DNA of 64,000 bases from NCBI RefSeq assembly GCF_001854885.1, contig NZ_MDDV01000035.1, positions 112,940-176,939 of the forward strand, in the 5' to 3' direction. The notes under the pieces are model-generated. The model was given only the letters and a program-made list of their open reading frames with translations, had not been told where the DNA came from and searched no databases. Shown here in pieces: positions 25,461 to 34,065 of the stretch. This DNA is from Ensifer sp. LCM 4579. GTDB taxonomy: Bacteria; Pseudomonadota; Alphaproteobacteria; Rhizobiales; Rhizobiaceae. The translations under genes were made by a program, and so were the position numbers. Position 1 is the stretch's first letter. Every line of letters starts with the position of its first letter.

Positions 25461-27263
25461 GTGTCAAGACAAGAAAATCAGCCGTCAGCAACAAGGTCCA
25501 TCCGTCCCTTGCTGACAGTCCTGCCCTATGTGCGGCAGTATCGCCGCTTCGCGATCGGCGCGGCGATCTCGCTGACGATTGCGGCGGTGACCACGCTGGC
25601 GCTGCCGCTGGCCGTTCGCCGGATGATCGACCACGGCTTCTCCAGCTCCGATGTCGCTTTCATCAACACCTATTTCTCCATGCTGATGGTGCTGGCGATC
25701 GTCCTCGCGCTAGCGAGCGCCGCCCGCTACTATTTCGTCATCTCGCTTGGCGAGCGCATCGTCGCCGACCTCCGGCGTGAGGTTTTCTCGAGGGTGACGG
25801 GGCTATCGGCTGCATTTTTCGACGTCAACCAGTCCGGCGAGATCGTGTCGCGCCTGACGGCGGATACGACGCAGATCAAGTCGGCGGTTGGTGCTACCGC
25901 GTCCGTTGCGCTGCGCAATCTCATCCTCTGTCTCGGCGCCGTCGCCATGATGGTCTATACGAGCCCAAAGCTTTCGAGCCTCGTGCTTGCCGCCATTCCG
26001 CTCATCGTTTTTCCGCTCGTCGGCTTCGGACGCTCCGTCCGCCGCCGTTCGCGGGAGGCACAGGATACGCTTGCGGCCGCCTCGGCCTATGCCGGTGAAG
26101 CGATTGCCGCCACCCGCACGGTTCAGGCCTTCAACGGCGAGGAAGGCGCCAATCGGCGTTTCGGAACCGCCGTCGAGAACGCCTATGGCGCCGCCCGGTC
26201 TGCCGTCCGGGCGCGCGCGGCGCTGACAGCCTTCGCAATCACCATGGTTTTTGGCAGCGTCGTAGCCGTGCTGTGGTTCGGCGCGCGGGACGTCCTCAAT
26301 GGAACGCTCTCGGCGGGCACGCTCAGCCAGTTCCTGCTCTATTCGGTCTTTGCCGCCGGCAGCCTCGGTGCGCTTTCCGAGGTCTGGGGCGAGCTCTCCC
26401 AGGCGGCGGGTGCCGCCGAGCGCCTGCGAGAGCTCCTGACGGAAGTCCCGCAAATCCGCGCACCCCAACATCCGGCCGCAATGCCGACGCCCGCGAAGGG
26501 CGCCATCGCCTTCGCCGATGTCCATTTCGCCTATCCGGCGCGTCCGGATTACAAGAGCCTCAAGGGCCTGAGCTTCGCGGTCGCGCCGGGCGAGACCGTG
26601 GCCATCGTCGGCCCCTCCGGTGCGGGGAAGAGCACGGTCTTCTCGCTGCTTCTGCGCTACTATGACCCGACCAAGGGCACCGTTCTCGTCGATGCAACCG
26701 ACATCCGCACGGTCGATCCGAAGGACTTGCGGGAGCGCTTCGCCATCGTGCCGCAGGACGTGACGATCTTCGCCGCATCCGTCCACGACAACATCGCCTT
26801 CGGCGCGCCAGACGCAAGTCGCGAAGCGGTCGTCTCCGCTGCAATTGCCGCCCAGGCGGACGAATTCATCACCAGGCTCGATCGCGGCTACGATACGATG
26901 GTCGGCGAGCGCGGCGTCACGCTTTCCGGCGGCCAGCGCCAGCGCATCGCCATTGCGCGGGCGATCCTCAGGAACGCGCCCATCCTGCTTCTCGACGAGG
27001 CGACCTCCGCACTCGATGCGGAGAGCGAGAAGCTCGTGCAGAAGGCGCTCGACGGGCTGATGCAGGAACGAACCACGCTGGTCATTGCCCACCGACTTGC
27101 AACCGTGCTCAAGGCAGACCGCATCCTCGTCCTGGAAAATGGGCGCATCGTCGAGGAAGGCACCCATGCCTCACTGATTCATCAAGGCGGCCTCTATGCC
27201 AAGCTCGCGCGCCTGCAGTTCGACCACGGGGCGGAGGGTCTTTTCATCGCCGCTCGGCAATAG
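25461..27263 (+). CDS. ABC transporter, fused permease and ATPase (MsbA/lipid-exporter-like)
   Basis: About 600 residues: an exporter membrane domain with six helices (residues 20-300) and a nucleotide-binding domain with Walker A VGPSGAGKSTVFSLLLRYYD, Q-loop IVPQDVTIF, signature LSGGQRQRIAIARAIL, Walker B ILLLDEATSALDAESE and the H-loop VIAHRLATV. It would dimerize and export a lipid, drug or glycan. The GTG at 25461 has GAAGGGGG upstream; an ATG at 25374 would add 29 residues of non-family sequence. It is divergent from rpmE, and a flavoprotein relic follows on the other strand. Confidence 0.95.
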   Translation: MSRQENQPSATRSIRPLLTVLPYVRQYRRFAIGAAISLTIAAVTTLALPLAVRRMIDHGFSSSDVAFINTYFSMLMVLAIVLALASAARYYFVISLGERIVADLRREVFSRVTGLSAAFFDVNQSGEIVSRLTADTTQIKSAVGATASVALRNLILCLGAVAMMVYTSPKLSSLVLAAIPLIVFPLVGFGRSVRRRSREAQDTLAAASAYAGEAIAATRTVQAFNGEEGANRRFGTAVENAYGAARSAVRARAALTAFAITMVFGSVVAVLWFGARDVLNGTLSAGTLSQFLLYSVFAAGSLGALSEVWGELSQAAGAAERLRELLTEVPQIRAPQHPAAMPTPAKGAIAFADVHFAYPARPDYKSLKGLSFAVAPGETVAIVGPSGAGKSTVFSLLLRYYDPTKGTVLVDATDIRTVDPKDLRERFAIVPQDVTIFAASVHDNIAFGAPDASREAVVSAAIAAQADEFITRLDRGYDTMVGERGVTLSGGQRQRIAIARAILRNAPILLLDEATSALDAESEKLVQKALDGLMQERTTLVIAHRLATVLKADRILVLENGRIVEEGTHASLIHQGGLYAKLARLQFDHGAEGLFIAARQ

Positions 27264-27313
27264 GCGCGATGTCCGAAGGGGCTGCCCTTCAGGCTCGAGC
27301 CGCAACGACAACC

Positions 27314-27481
27314 TCAAACCGCCGCGCCGGCGCTTCGCCCAGCCTCACGCCCGGAGAAGATGCAGCCGCCGAGAAATGTGCCTTCGAGCGCATTGCAGCC
27401 GTGCATGCCGCCGCCGCCGAAGCCGGCGCCCCCCGCCGCATAAAGGCCCGGCACCGGGGCACCGGAAACCTCCCCCACCAT
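27314..27481 (-). pseudogene. C-terminal relic of an FAD-binding dehydrogenase
   Basis: The minus strand encodes VSGAPVPGLYAAGGAGFGG, GGMHGCNALEGTFLGGCIF and SGREAGRSAGAAV before a TGA. This is the conserved C-terminal FAD-contact block (PGLYAAGE..GFGGGG.HG..ALEGTFLGGC.FSGR.AGR) of flavoprotein dehydrogenases in the fumarate reductase/ketosteroid dehydrogenase group. An in-frame TGA lies right before the first codon and no further domain is seen upstream, where the MotB-like gene ends 62 bp away. So about 55 residues of an enzyme normally over 450 long remain. It is probably a deletion remnant. Confidence 0.75.
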
Positions 27482-27543
27482 GCTTCACCCAGAGCGATTC
27501 TTGCGCACACGTCAAGTTCAATTCAGGCAGGTGCCCTCGGTGC

Positions 27544-28575
27544 CTATTTCTCCGTAAGCTTGAGTTCGATGCGGCGGTTCTGCGCCCGTGCCTCCAGGCT
27601 CTCGCCCTCGGCGATCGGCTGATACTCGCCGAAGCCCGCGGCGACCAGCCGGTCGGCCGGAACGCCCCTGGATATCAGGAATTTGACGACCGAAGTCGCG
27701 CGCGCCGACGAGAGTTCCCAATTGTCCCGGAAGCGCCCGGTTCCCGACAGGGGAACATTGTCCGTGTGCCCGTCGACGCGAAGAACCCAGTTTATCTCCG
27801 AGGGAATCTCCTTGGCGAGGTCGAGCAGCGCCTCGGCGAGCTTCGTCATCTCCGCCTGCCCTTCGGCATTCAGGTCGCTGCTGCCGGAAGAAAACAGCAC
27901 CTCCGACTGGAAGACGAAGCGGTCGCCGACGATGCGAATGTTTTCGCGGTTGGACAGAATTTCTCTCAAGCGCCCGAAAAAGTCGGATCGATAGCGGTTC
28001 AGCTCCTGCACACGTTGTGCGAGCGCAACGTTGAGCCTGCGGCCGAGATCGGCGATCTTCGCCTGCGACGCCTGATCCTTCGCCTCGGAGGCCTGGAGGG
28101 CACCCTCGATGGCGGCAATCTGGTTGCGCAGAGCCGCGATCTGCTGGTTCAGCAACTCAATCTGGCTCATCGCCCTTGCGCTGATCTGCCGTTCATTCTC
28201 GAGCTCGGATCCCAGCCGCCCGAGCTTTTCGTTGGCGACTTCGGCACTACCGGCGCCCTTGTCCAGCAAGGCCTGCAGGCGCGAACGCTCGCCCTCGGAC
28301 TGCGCCAGCGATGCCTGGAGATTGGCAAGCGAATCCTCCAGATCCTGCTTGCCGCTCTTTTCGAGGGCAAGGAGCTGCGTCAGCTCGTTGATTTGGCTGT
28401 TCAGACGGTTCAGCACCTCGTCCTTGCCGCTGATCTCCCTGCCGAGCAGGAACTGCGCCAGTACGAAGACGCTAAGCAGGAACATGATCGCCATGAGCAG
28501 GGTCGACAGCGCATCGACGAAGCCCGGCCAGTAATTGATTGCCCGCGCGTTGCGGCTTCTTCTGGCGAGTGCCAT
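27544..28575 (-). CDS. MotB/OmpA-like peptidoglycan-binding membrane protein with long coiled coil
   Basis: The 343-residue product begins with a basic tail and one membrane helix (FVDALSTLLMAIMFLLSVFVLAQFLL) carrying an aspartate near its N-terminal end, as in the proton-path Asp of MotB. Residues 50-190 form a long coiled coil (LNSQINELTQLLALEKSG, ISARAMSQIELLNQQIAALR). The end is an OmpA-type domain: FQSEVLFSSGSSDLNAEG, VLRVDGHTDNVPLSGTG, NWELSSARATSVVKFLISRG, LVAAGFGEYQPIAEG, RAQNRRIELKL. It should anchor to the cell wall. It starts 2 bp after the MotA-like gene and works with it. No flagellar genes are near, so the pair is probably not the flagellar stator. Confidence 0.88.
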   Translation of the reverse strand: MALARRSRNARAINYWPGFVDALSTLLMAIMFLLSVFVLAQFLLGREISGKDEVLNRLNSQINELTQLLALEKSGKQDLEDSLANLQASLAQSEGERSRLQALLDKGAGSAEVANEKLGRLGSELENERQISARAMSQIELLNQQIAALRNQIAAIEGALQASEAKDQASQAKIADLGRRLNVALAQRVQELNRYRSDFFGRLREILSNRENIRIVGDRFVFQSEVLFSSGSSDLNAEGQAEMTKLAEALLDLAKEIPSEINWVLRVDGHTDNVPLSGTGRFRDNWELSSARATSVVKFLISRGVPADRLVAAGFGEYQPIAEGESLEARAQNRRIELKLTEK

Positions 28576-28577
28576 GG

Positions 28578-29681
28578 TCAATCACCCCCGTCGTCGTGAT
28601 GACTGATCTTCGGCTGCGACAGCGCCTTCTCGCTGTTGACGGCAATCCGATCCGCCTGTCCGATGCGCGAGGTCAGCTTGTCCAGCGTCTTGCGCATGGA
28701 TTTCGCCTCCTCCTGCTGCGCCTCGATCCAGTCGCGCAGCATCTGCTGCTCGCCGCGCATGTTCTTGACGAGACCCTGGATGCCTTCCGCCAGGCTCGCC
28801 ATCGCGGCCGTCGTGCGCTGGTTCACGCCGCCATCATGGGCGATGCGGGAGATCTGATCCGTCAGGCGCCGCAATTCCTCGATCGGCGCGCTGTCGAAGA
28901 CCTCGACCGGGGCCGACATGCCGGAGCCGACATCGGTCACCGACGACAGCCAGTTTTCGAGTTCCGTGTAGAAACGGTTCTGCGCCCGGCCCGCCTGCAG
29001 GTCGAGGAATCCAAGGATCAGCGAACCGGACAAGCCGAACAGCGAGGCCGAGAATGCGGTCCCCATGCCGGTCAGCGGCGCCGACAGTCCGCTTTTCAGC
29101 GACCCCAGAAGATCTTCCGTGCTGCCGCTACCCGCATCCAGCGACTGGATGACCGTGTTGATCGAACCGATCGTGCCGAGCAGGCCCCAGAAGGTGCCGA
29201 GCAGGCCGAGAAACACGAGAAGGCCCGTGAGATACCGGGTAGTGTCGCGCGACTCGTCGAGGCGCGAAGCGATGGAATCGAGGATAGACCGGAGCGCAAC
29301 GGTAGAGATGCCGCTGCCGTGGCGCTCGCCGATCAGCGCCCGCATCGGCGCAAGCAACGCCGGATCGCGTCCGACCTTGGCGGCGCTGCCGGCGGCGCGG
29401 AACGAATTGAACCAGCGCACCTCCGGCCGAAGGCTGAGGACGTGGTTGAATGCGAGCAGAATGCCGATCAGCAGAACGCCGAGGATCAGCCCGTTGAGCC
29501 CGGGATTGCCGAGGAATGCGTCACGCGCCTGGCGAAAGAGAATGGCGGCGACGAAGCCGACGATGACCAGGAAAATGGCCATCGTCCAGAAATAGGGCAT
29601 CGGGCTTGAAAGTTTGCGCGGGTTGTAATTTTCCTCCGCGCCTTCTCGGTCACGCCAGCCAGACAGGTTCAATGTCGTCAT
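28578..29681 (-). CDS. MotA/TolQ/ExbB-like proton channel family protein
   Basis: The 367-residue protein has two membrane helices near its start (FWTMAIFLVIVGFVAAILF and LNGLILGVLLIGILLAFNHV), then after a cytoplasmic stretch two more (RYLTGLLVFLGLLGTFWGLL and GMGTAFSASLFGLSGSLILG) that match the conserved MotA/TolQ/ExbB core. A long helical tail follows (residues 250-360). Together with the downstream OmpA-domain partner it forms an ion-driven, wall-anchored unit. ATG 29681 has GGAGA upstream; longer in-frame starts add non-family sequence. Role unknown; candidates are envelope maintenance or motility-like force transfer. Confidence 0.88.
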   Translation of the reverse strand: MTTLNLSGWRDREGAEENYNPRKLSSPMPYFWTMAIFLVIVGFVAAILFRQARDAFLGNPGLNGLILGVLLIGILLAFNHVLSLRPEVRWFNSFRAAGSAAKVGRDPALLAPMRALIGERHGSGISTVALRSILDSIASRLDESRDTTRYLTGLLVFLGLLGTFWGLLGTIGSINTVIQSLDAGSGSTEDLLGSLKSGLSAPLTGMGTAFSASLFGLSGSLILGFLDLQAGRAQNRFYTELENWLSSVTDVGSGMSAPVEVFDSAPIEELRRLTDQISRIAHDGGVNQRTTAAMASLAEGIQGLVKNMRGEQQMLRDWIEAQQEEAKSMRKTLDKLTSRIGQADRIAVNSEKALSQPKISHHDDGGD

Positions 29682-30021
29682 ATGTATGCCAGTCTCCCGG
29701 TTTGCAGCGATGCCCACCTTGTCACTGCCAGGTGAAGATCGCCGCAACGCTCTGATTCGCCGGATCATTCTCGAAGCGATTGCGACCCGAAGGCGTGATG
29801 CCACGGCGAGCCCGAGGCAATCGGTTTCTGGCCCGGAGACTAGTGTAACTTTGCGCCGAATTGAAGGGAAAACAGATGTCCCGCAAACTATAACCGACGG
29901 CAGCAGATTCTGACCGCTGCGATGGGACCGAAGCTACTCCCGTTGGTATTCGGGACTGTTGGGACTTGAAAGGCGGCGGCGGGCATCAGCCGGGCAGCTT
30001 CCGCGTGCTGCACCATCTGGT
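29682..30021. other. Intergenic region upstream of the MotA-like gene, no gene seen
   Basis: 340 bp between the inositol-phosphatase gene stop and the MotA-like start, both on the minus strand. A weak promoter candidate CTTCAA-N17-CTAGTC lies near 29840-29870. No ORF with a ribosome site and no repeat of the mosaic family is present. Confidence 0.35.
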
Positions 30022-30822
30022 TTACTTGGTGGGGACCGGGCGGCGAATGACCTCGCCCAAAGCCTTGGCGATATATTCGTTGCCGCAGACGATGGAGCCG
30101 TCTTCCAAAGGCTTGTTGTCGCCGTTGGCATCGGTCACCCATCCACCGGCCTCGCGGATCAGCAGCACGCCGGCCGCGATGTCCCAGGCGGCCAGATCGC
30201 GCTCCCAATAACCATCGAAGCGCCCGGCGGCCACATAGGCAAGATCGAGGGAGGCGGAGCCGAAACGACGGACGCCAGCCACTTCGCTCATGACATGGCG
30301 AAGTTCGATCAGATACTTACCGTGGTTACCGCGGCCGAGATGCGGCGTGCCGGTGGCGACGACGGCGTCGGAGAGGTTCCGGCGGGCACCGACCCGCAGC
30401 CGCCGGTCGTTGAGGAAGGCGCCGCCGCCACGCTCGGCGGTGTAGAGTTCATCCGTTGCGGGGTTGAAGACGACGCCGCCGACGATCTCGCCCTGGCGCT
30501 CCAGCGCGATCGAAACGGCAAAATGAGGAAGGCCGTGCAGAAAGTTGGTGGTGCCGTCGAGCGGATCGACGATCCAGCGGTGGGCGCCGTCGGTGCCTTT
30601 GATCTCCTCACCCTCCTCGCCGAGGAAGCCATAGGTCGGGCGCGCCTTCAGGAGTTCGTCGCGGATGACGCGCTCGGCCTTGCGATCGGCCTGGGAAACG
30701 TAATCGCCGGGACCCTTCAGCGACACCTGCAGGTTCTGCACCTCGCCGAAATCGCGTGCCAACGACTTGCCTGCCTTGAAGGCGGCCTGAACCATGACAT
30801 TGAGGAGGGCAGAACGGGCCAT
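30022..30822 (-). CDS. Inositol monophosphatase family protein (SuhB-like)
   Basis: The 266-residue product has all three family motifs: GFLGEEGEEIKG (metal Glu pair), RWIVDPLDGTTNFLHGLPHF (the catalytic D-x-L/I-D-G-T motif) and, near the end, WERDLAAWDIAAGVLLIREAGG. It hydrolyses myo-inositol-1-phosphate or related sugar phosphates; SuhB members also bind the transcription machinery. ATG 30822 follows CAGAGGATCATCC; the upstream extension in the same frame is not conserved-looking. The gene stands alone on the minus strand. Confidence 0.93.
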   Translation of the reverse strand: MARSALLNVMVQAAFKAGKSLARDFGEVQNLQVSLKGPGDYVSQADRKAERVIRDELLKARPTYGFLGEEGEEIKGTDGAHRWIVDPLDGTTNFLHGLPHFAVSIALERQGEIVGGVVFNPATDELYTAERGGGAFLNDRRLRVGARRNLSDAVVATGTPHLGRGNHGKYLIELRHVMSEVAGVRRFGSASLDLAYVAAGRFDGYWERDLAAWDIAAGVLLIREAGGWVTDANGDNKPLEDGSIVCGNEYIAKALGEVIRRPVPTK

Positions 30823-31190
30823 CGGATGATCCTCTGAAACGAAGGCCGGCCGAACGTCCCGGCCGGAGATTGAACCTGCTTGATGGCCCCGCGCCTCCAA
30901 AGCACTGCGCGCCCTGTCGGACGTGCCGGAGATAGGTGCGATGCCGCCGTCAAAAAACCGAGTGAGAAATCACTCGTCCGCGTGGAGATGATGATTGGGA
31001 GATCCGCGGATAAACCGCGGGTTCAAGACCACAAAAGACCCGGGATTTCAAGTGAAATAGCTGACGTCAGCCGAAGAACGCGCGCCCTCGCGCATCGGCC
31101 CGACCATCGCACCGTGTTTTCGGTCGCAAAGTGCGATGCATAGAGGACGTGGCGTCCTTTGTGCGCCATGAAGCGCGCATGGCGCCATGG
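30823..31190. other. Intergenic region with degenerate mosaic repeat
   Basis: 368 bp between the Sel1 gene stop and the inositol-phosphatase gene start. The left half (31092-31186) holds a diverged GCATCGG...GCGATGC palindrome followed by GTCCTTTGTGCGCC, listed separately. The remainder shows no gene and no clear promoter. Confidence 0.4.
31092..31186 (+). repeat. Degenerate mosaic intergenic repeat
   Basis: GCATCGGCCCGACCATCGCA...GTGCGATGC palindrome-like module followed by a CCTTTGTGCGCC motif resembles the copies at 24830 and 56388, with several changes. It lies directly downstream of the Sel1 gene stop. Confidence 0.45.
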
Positions 31191-32333
31191 CTATGACGAA
31201 CGGAATTTGTTCGCCGCCGCGAGCGCCGACTTCTGCTGCTCCTCGGTGAGACCGAGGTAGAAATCTTCGAGCGAGTCGTCCTTGAGGCCGGCCCGGCGAG
31301 ACAGCACGTACCACTTGGCCGCCTCGACCGGGTCCGGGCGGGTGCCGATGGCATTGACGTAGAGATGCGAAAGCCGGTTCTGCGCGACAACGTTGCCGCC
31401 TTCGGCCGCCCGCCTCATCCAGGCGAAGCCCTCGTCGAGGTTGCGGTCGCCGGCAATGCCCTCGATCAGCCAGATGGCGATGTCGAGCTGTGCCGTGTCG
31501 TAGCCGGCGCGGGCAGCCCGCATCAGCCATTCACGCGATCGCGCGCGCTTGTTTTCGTCGATGCCCTCCACATTGAGATAGATCTGCGAGAGCGCATATT
31601 GCGCGTCGGCGATCCCCTGCTCGGCGGATTTCTCGTAATAGGGCATTGCCGCCTTGAGCCCCCTCGGCCCCGGCATGTCGGCCACCAGCGTCTGTCCGTA
31701 ATTGAATTGGGCGGCGGCGTTGCCGAGATCGGCCGCCTTCTTCATCAGCGCTTCCGATTTTTTACGGTCGCGTTCGACGTAGCGCCCCTCCATGAGCATC
31801 AGGGCGTATTTGAACATGGCGGCAGGATCGCCGTTGCCGGCCGCCTGGCCGTACCAGAAGGCCGCCTCCTTGGGGTCGCGCGCGACGCCGAGCCCCTGCT
31901 CGAGAATGGAGGCGACGAGCGTCTGCGCGGCAGGATCGCCAAGCTGGGCGCGCGGCAGGGCAAGATCCATCGCCGTCAGGTAGTAACCGCGCTGAAAAGC
32001 GCCATAGGCCTCGTCAACCTTGCCGGTGAAGGGCTTCTCCTCCGGGAGTGCCGGCAATTCGGCGCCCATGCGTTCGATGACATTGACACCCCTGGAAGGC
32101 GCTTTGCCGTCGCCGCTCTTCGGCCTTGCCGGCTCACCAGCATTGGGTTCCTTCGCCCCTTCCAGTGGCGCGGCGCCATTGAACGGCGTGATCCGTCCAC
32201 GCTTCGGTGCGCTTCCCTCCTCGACCGGGTGCTGGGGCGTCGGCTGTGCGGCCCACGACGGAAGGGCCGTCGGGACAATAGCCGCCAACAACGTCGCGGC
32301 CAGGCTGGATCTCAATAGGAAACGGCTCAGCAT
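31191..32333 (-). CDS. Exported Sel1-like repeat protein
   Basis: About 380 residues with a signal peptide (SRFLLRSSLAATLLAAIVPTALPSWA) and a proline-rich linker, then a row of Sel1-type units of roughly 36 residues: DPAAQTLVASILEQGLGVAR, DPKEAAFWYGQAAGNGD, NAAAQFNYGQTLVADM, IADAQYALSQIYLNVEGID, DTAQLDIAIWLIEGIAGDR, NVVAQNRLSHLYVNAIGTR. Such solenoids bind other proteins in the periplasm; in rhizobia some (ExoR) regulate exopolysaccharide. This one lacks any further ExoR hallmark that I can name. It follows the thiE-like gene by 9 bp. Confidence 0.88.
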   Translation of the reverse strand: MLSRFLLRSSLAATLLAAIVPTALPSWAAQPTPQHPVEEGSAPKRGRITPFNGAAPLEGAKEPNAGEPARPKSGDGKAPSRGVNVIERMGAELPALPEEKPFTGKVDEAYGAFQRGYYLTAMDLALPRAQLGDPAAQTLVASILEQGLGVARDPKEAAFWYGQAAGNGDPAAMFKYALMLMEGRYVERDRKKSEALMKKAADLGNAAAQFNYGQTLVADMPGPRGLKAAMPYYEKSAEQGIADAQYALSQIYLNVEGIDENKRARSREWLMRAARAGYDTAQLDIAIWLIEGIAGDRNLDEGFAWMRRAAEGGNVVAQNRLSHLYVNAIGTRPDPVEAAKWYVLSRRAGLKDDSLEDFYLGLTEEQQKSALAAANKFRSS

Positions 32334-32342
32334 CCGCACGTC

Positions 32343-32996
32343 TTAATCTTCGAACCGTGGCGCTTTTTCGTCAAGCAGGGCGTTGACGGCCGCAACCACG
32401 GATGGGGCCTGCACCGGATCGGCGAAGACTGCACGGCGAAGCGCGACGAACTCGGCGCCCGTCTCGGCAACCGCAAGTGCCGATTGCGGGTCCGCGCCGC
32501 CCATCACCACACAGGGAATTTCGATCATCGACGCCCACCATTCGGCGAGCGCCAAGTTTTTCGGATGCGCCTCGGGCTTGATGTCGCCGTCTGTGCGACC
32601 AAAGAAGACGTAGTCCGGCCTGAGTTCGCCGATCTCGAGGGCATGGTGGCGGTCGGTAGCGTTGCCGCCGCCGACGATCATCTTCGGCGTGTGCCGCTCG
32701 ATCGCCTCGGCGAGCGCATCCGCGCCGCCCGGTATGTGGAGCCCGTCCGCCCTGGCGCGGCCGGCCACCCGCGTGTCGCCTTCGATGAGCGCCGCGGCGC
32801 CCGCCTTCTGGATCACCGGCACGAGTGCCTCGGCGTGTTTCTGGAAATCGGCCTCGGTAAGGCCGTATTGCGGCACGATCACCGAGGCGACGTCGCCGCC
32901 CTTCAGCGCATCCGCAAGTACTCTCGTTTGTTCGGCGATATCCGGCATGTCGGGCGCAACCAGAACGAGGCGGCAGCGATTTTCGATATTGCTCAT
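32343..32996 (-). CDS. Thiamine phosphate synthase-like protein
   Basis: The 217-residue TIM-barrel protein has the ThiE core: AGAAALIEGDTRVAGRARAD, GLHIPGGADALAEAI, PKMIVGGGNATDRHHALEIG, DYVFFGRTDGDIKPEAHPKN, IPCVVMGGADPQSALAVAE and GAEFVALRRAVFADP. ThiE joins hydroxymethylpyrimidine-PP and thiazole-P. The usual GADG(I/V)HLGQ reads ADGLHIPG and the GPIFPT-type loop is altered, so this is a second, divergent ThiE-type protein rather than the canonical enzyme. The ATG at 32996 starts MSNIENRCRLVLVAPD. It precedes the Sel1 gene in an operon. Confidence 0.75.
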   Translation of the reverse strand: MSNIENRCRLVLVAPDMPDIAEQTRVLADALKGGDVASVIVPQYGLTEADFQKHAEALVPVIQKAGAAALIEGDTRVAGRARADGLHIPGGADALAEAIERHTPKMIVGGGNATDRHHALEIGELRPDYVFFGRTDGDIKPEAHPKNLALAEWWASMIEIPCVVMGGADPQSALAVAETGAEFVALRRAVFADPVQAPSVVAAVNALLDEKAPRFED

Positions 32997-33101
32997 GTGG
33001 TCCGTTCCTGGCCGCGTCCGCTTCCCGCGAGCGGAAGCCGGCACTCGATTTCGTTGGGGAAAACCGATAGACGGAGATGACCAAAGGATCAACCGCCGCC
33101 C

Positions 33102-33872
33102 ATGCTTCCCGATCTCGACTTCTATCTCGTTGCCATCCCGGCAGTCCTGCTCGTCGGCCTCAGCAAGGGCGGCATGGGTGAAGCGTTGTCGCTGATGGGC
33201 GTGCCGATCCTGTCGCTCGCCGTTTCACCGGTCGAGGCCGCGGCACTGCTGCTGCCGATCCTGATCGCCATGGACATGATCTCCCTGTGGTTCTGGCGCA
33301 AGCATGGCGACCGCAAGACGCTTTTCATGCTGTTGCCCGGCGCTGTCGTCGGCATCGCGGTCGGCTGGGCAACCGCCGCTCATGTGCCGCGCGACGCGCT
33401 GCGGCTGATCATCGGGCTGATCACGGTGGCATTTGTGCTGCGATATGCCTATATGGTTTGGCTGAGCCGCAGCGGCGCACCGATCCTGCCCAAGCCGCAC
33501 CGCCGCGGCCCCGCCGTGCTCTGGGGAAGCCTCGCCGGTTATGGCAGCTTCGTCGCCCATGCCGGCGGTCCGCCTTTCCAGATCTACGCGCTGCCGCTGA
33601 AGCTCGATCCGCGCGAATATACCGGAACAATCGTGCGCTTCTTCGCCACCTTGAATGCGGTGAAACTCGTTCCCTATTTTGCACTCGGGCAGCTCGACCT
33701 CAGCAATCTTGCCACATCGGCAACGCTTTTCCCGCTGGCCATGACCGCAACCGCCTGCGGCGTATGGATCGTGCGCAGGATGAAGGCGCAGGTCTTCTAT
33801 CCTTTCATGTATACGATGGCATTCTTCGCCGGCTCCAAACTCGTCTGGGACGGCCTGATGAGCCTGCTCTGA
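33102..33872 (+). CDS. TauE/SafE family membrane permease
   Basis: The 256-residue protein has about eight membrane segments and two repeats of the family pattern: VGLSKGGMGEALSLMGVPIL in the first half and GSLAGYGSFVAHAGGPPFQI(Y) in the second. TauE/SafE proteins export sulfite, sulfoacetate or other organosulfur and carboxylate anions. No sulfur genes are near. It is divergent from the thiE-like gene with a 105-bp gap. Substrate unknown. Confidence 0.9.
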   Translation: MLPDLDFYLVAIPAVLLVGLSKGGMGEALSLMGVPILSLAVSPVEAAALLLPILIAMDMISLWFWRKHGDRKTLFMLLPGAVVGIAVGWATAAHVPRDALRLIIGLITVAFVLRYAYMVWLSRSGAPILPKPHRRGPAVLWGSLAGYGSFVAHAGGPPFQIYALPLKLDPREYTGTIVRFFATLNAVKLVPYFALGQLDLSNLATSATLFPLAMTATACGVWIVRRMKAQVFYPFMYTMAFFAGSKLVWDGLMSLL

Positions 33873-34065
33873 TCGAGAGGCGCTCCTGCGTATCTCTTCG
33901 ATCGGCCTCGAATTCGGTGCGGTGACACGTAGCGCTTCGAGGTGCTCCGGTCTCTTGGCGTTTGCGATGACGCGCACGGCGCAGGTGATGCTGCAAAGCA
34001 ACAGCAATTGCCGCGCTGCACAATATCTCTTGCCGCACCGCGGAAATTCGCCTAACGTCTCGCCC

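Noticed and set aside
27544-29681. Zorya phage-defence system based on the MotA/MotB-like pair.
   Set aside because: No helicase, nuclease or other Zorya effector gene is adjacent; the flanks are a flavoprotein relic and an inositol-phosphatase family gene.
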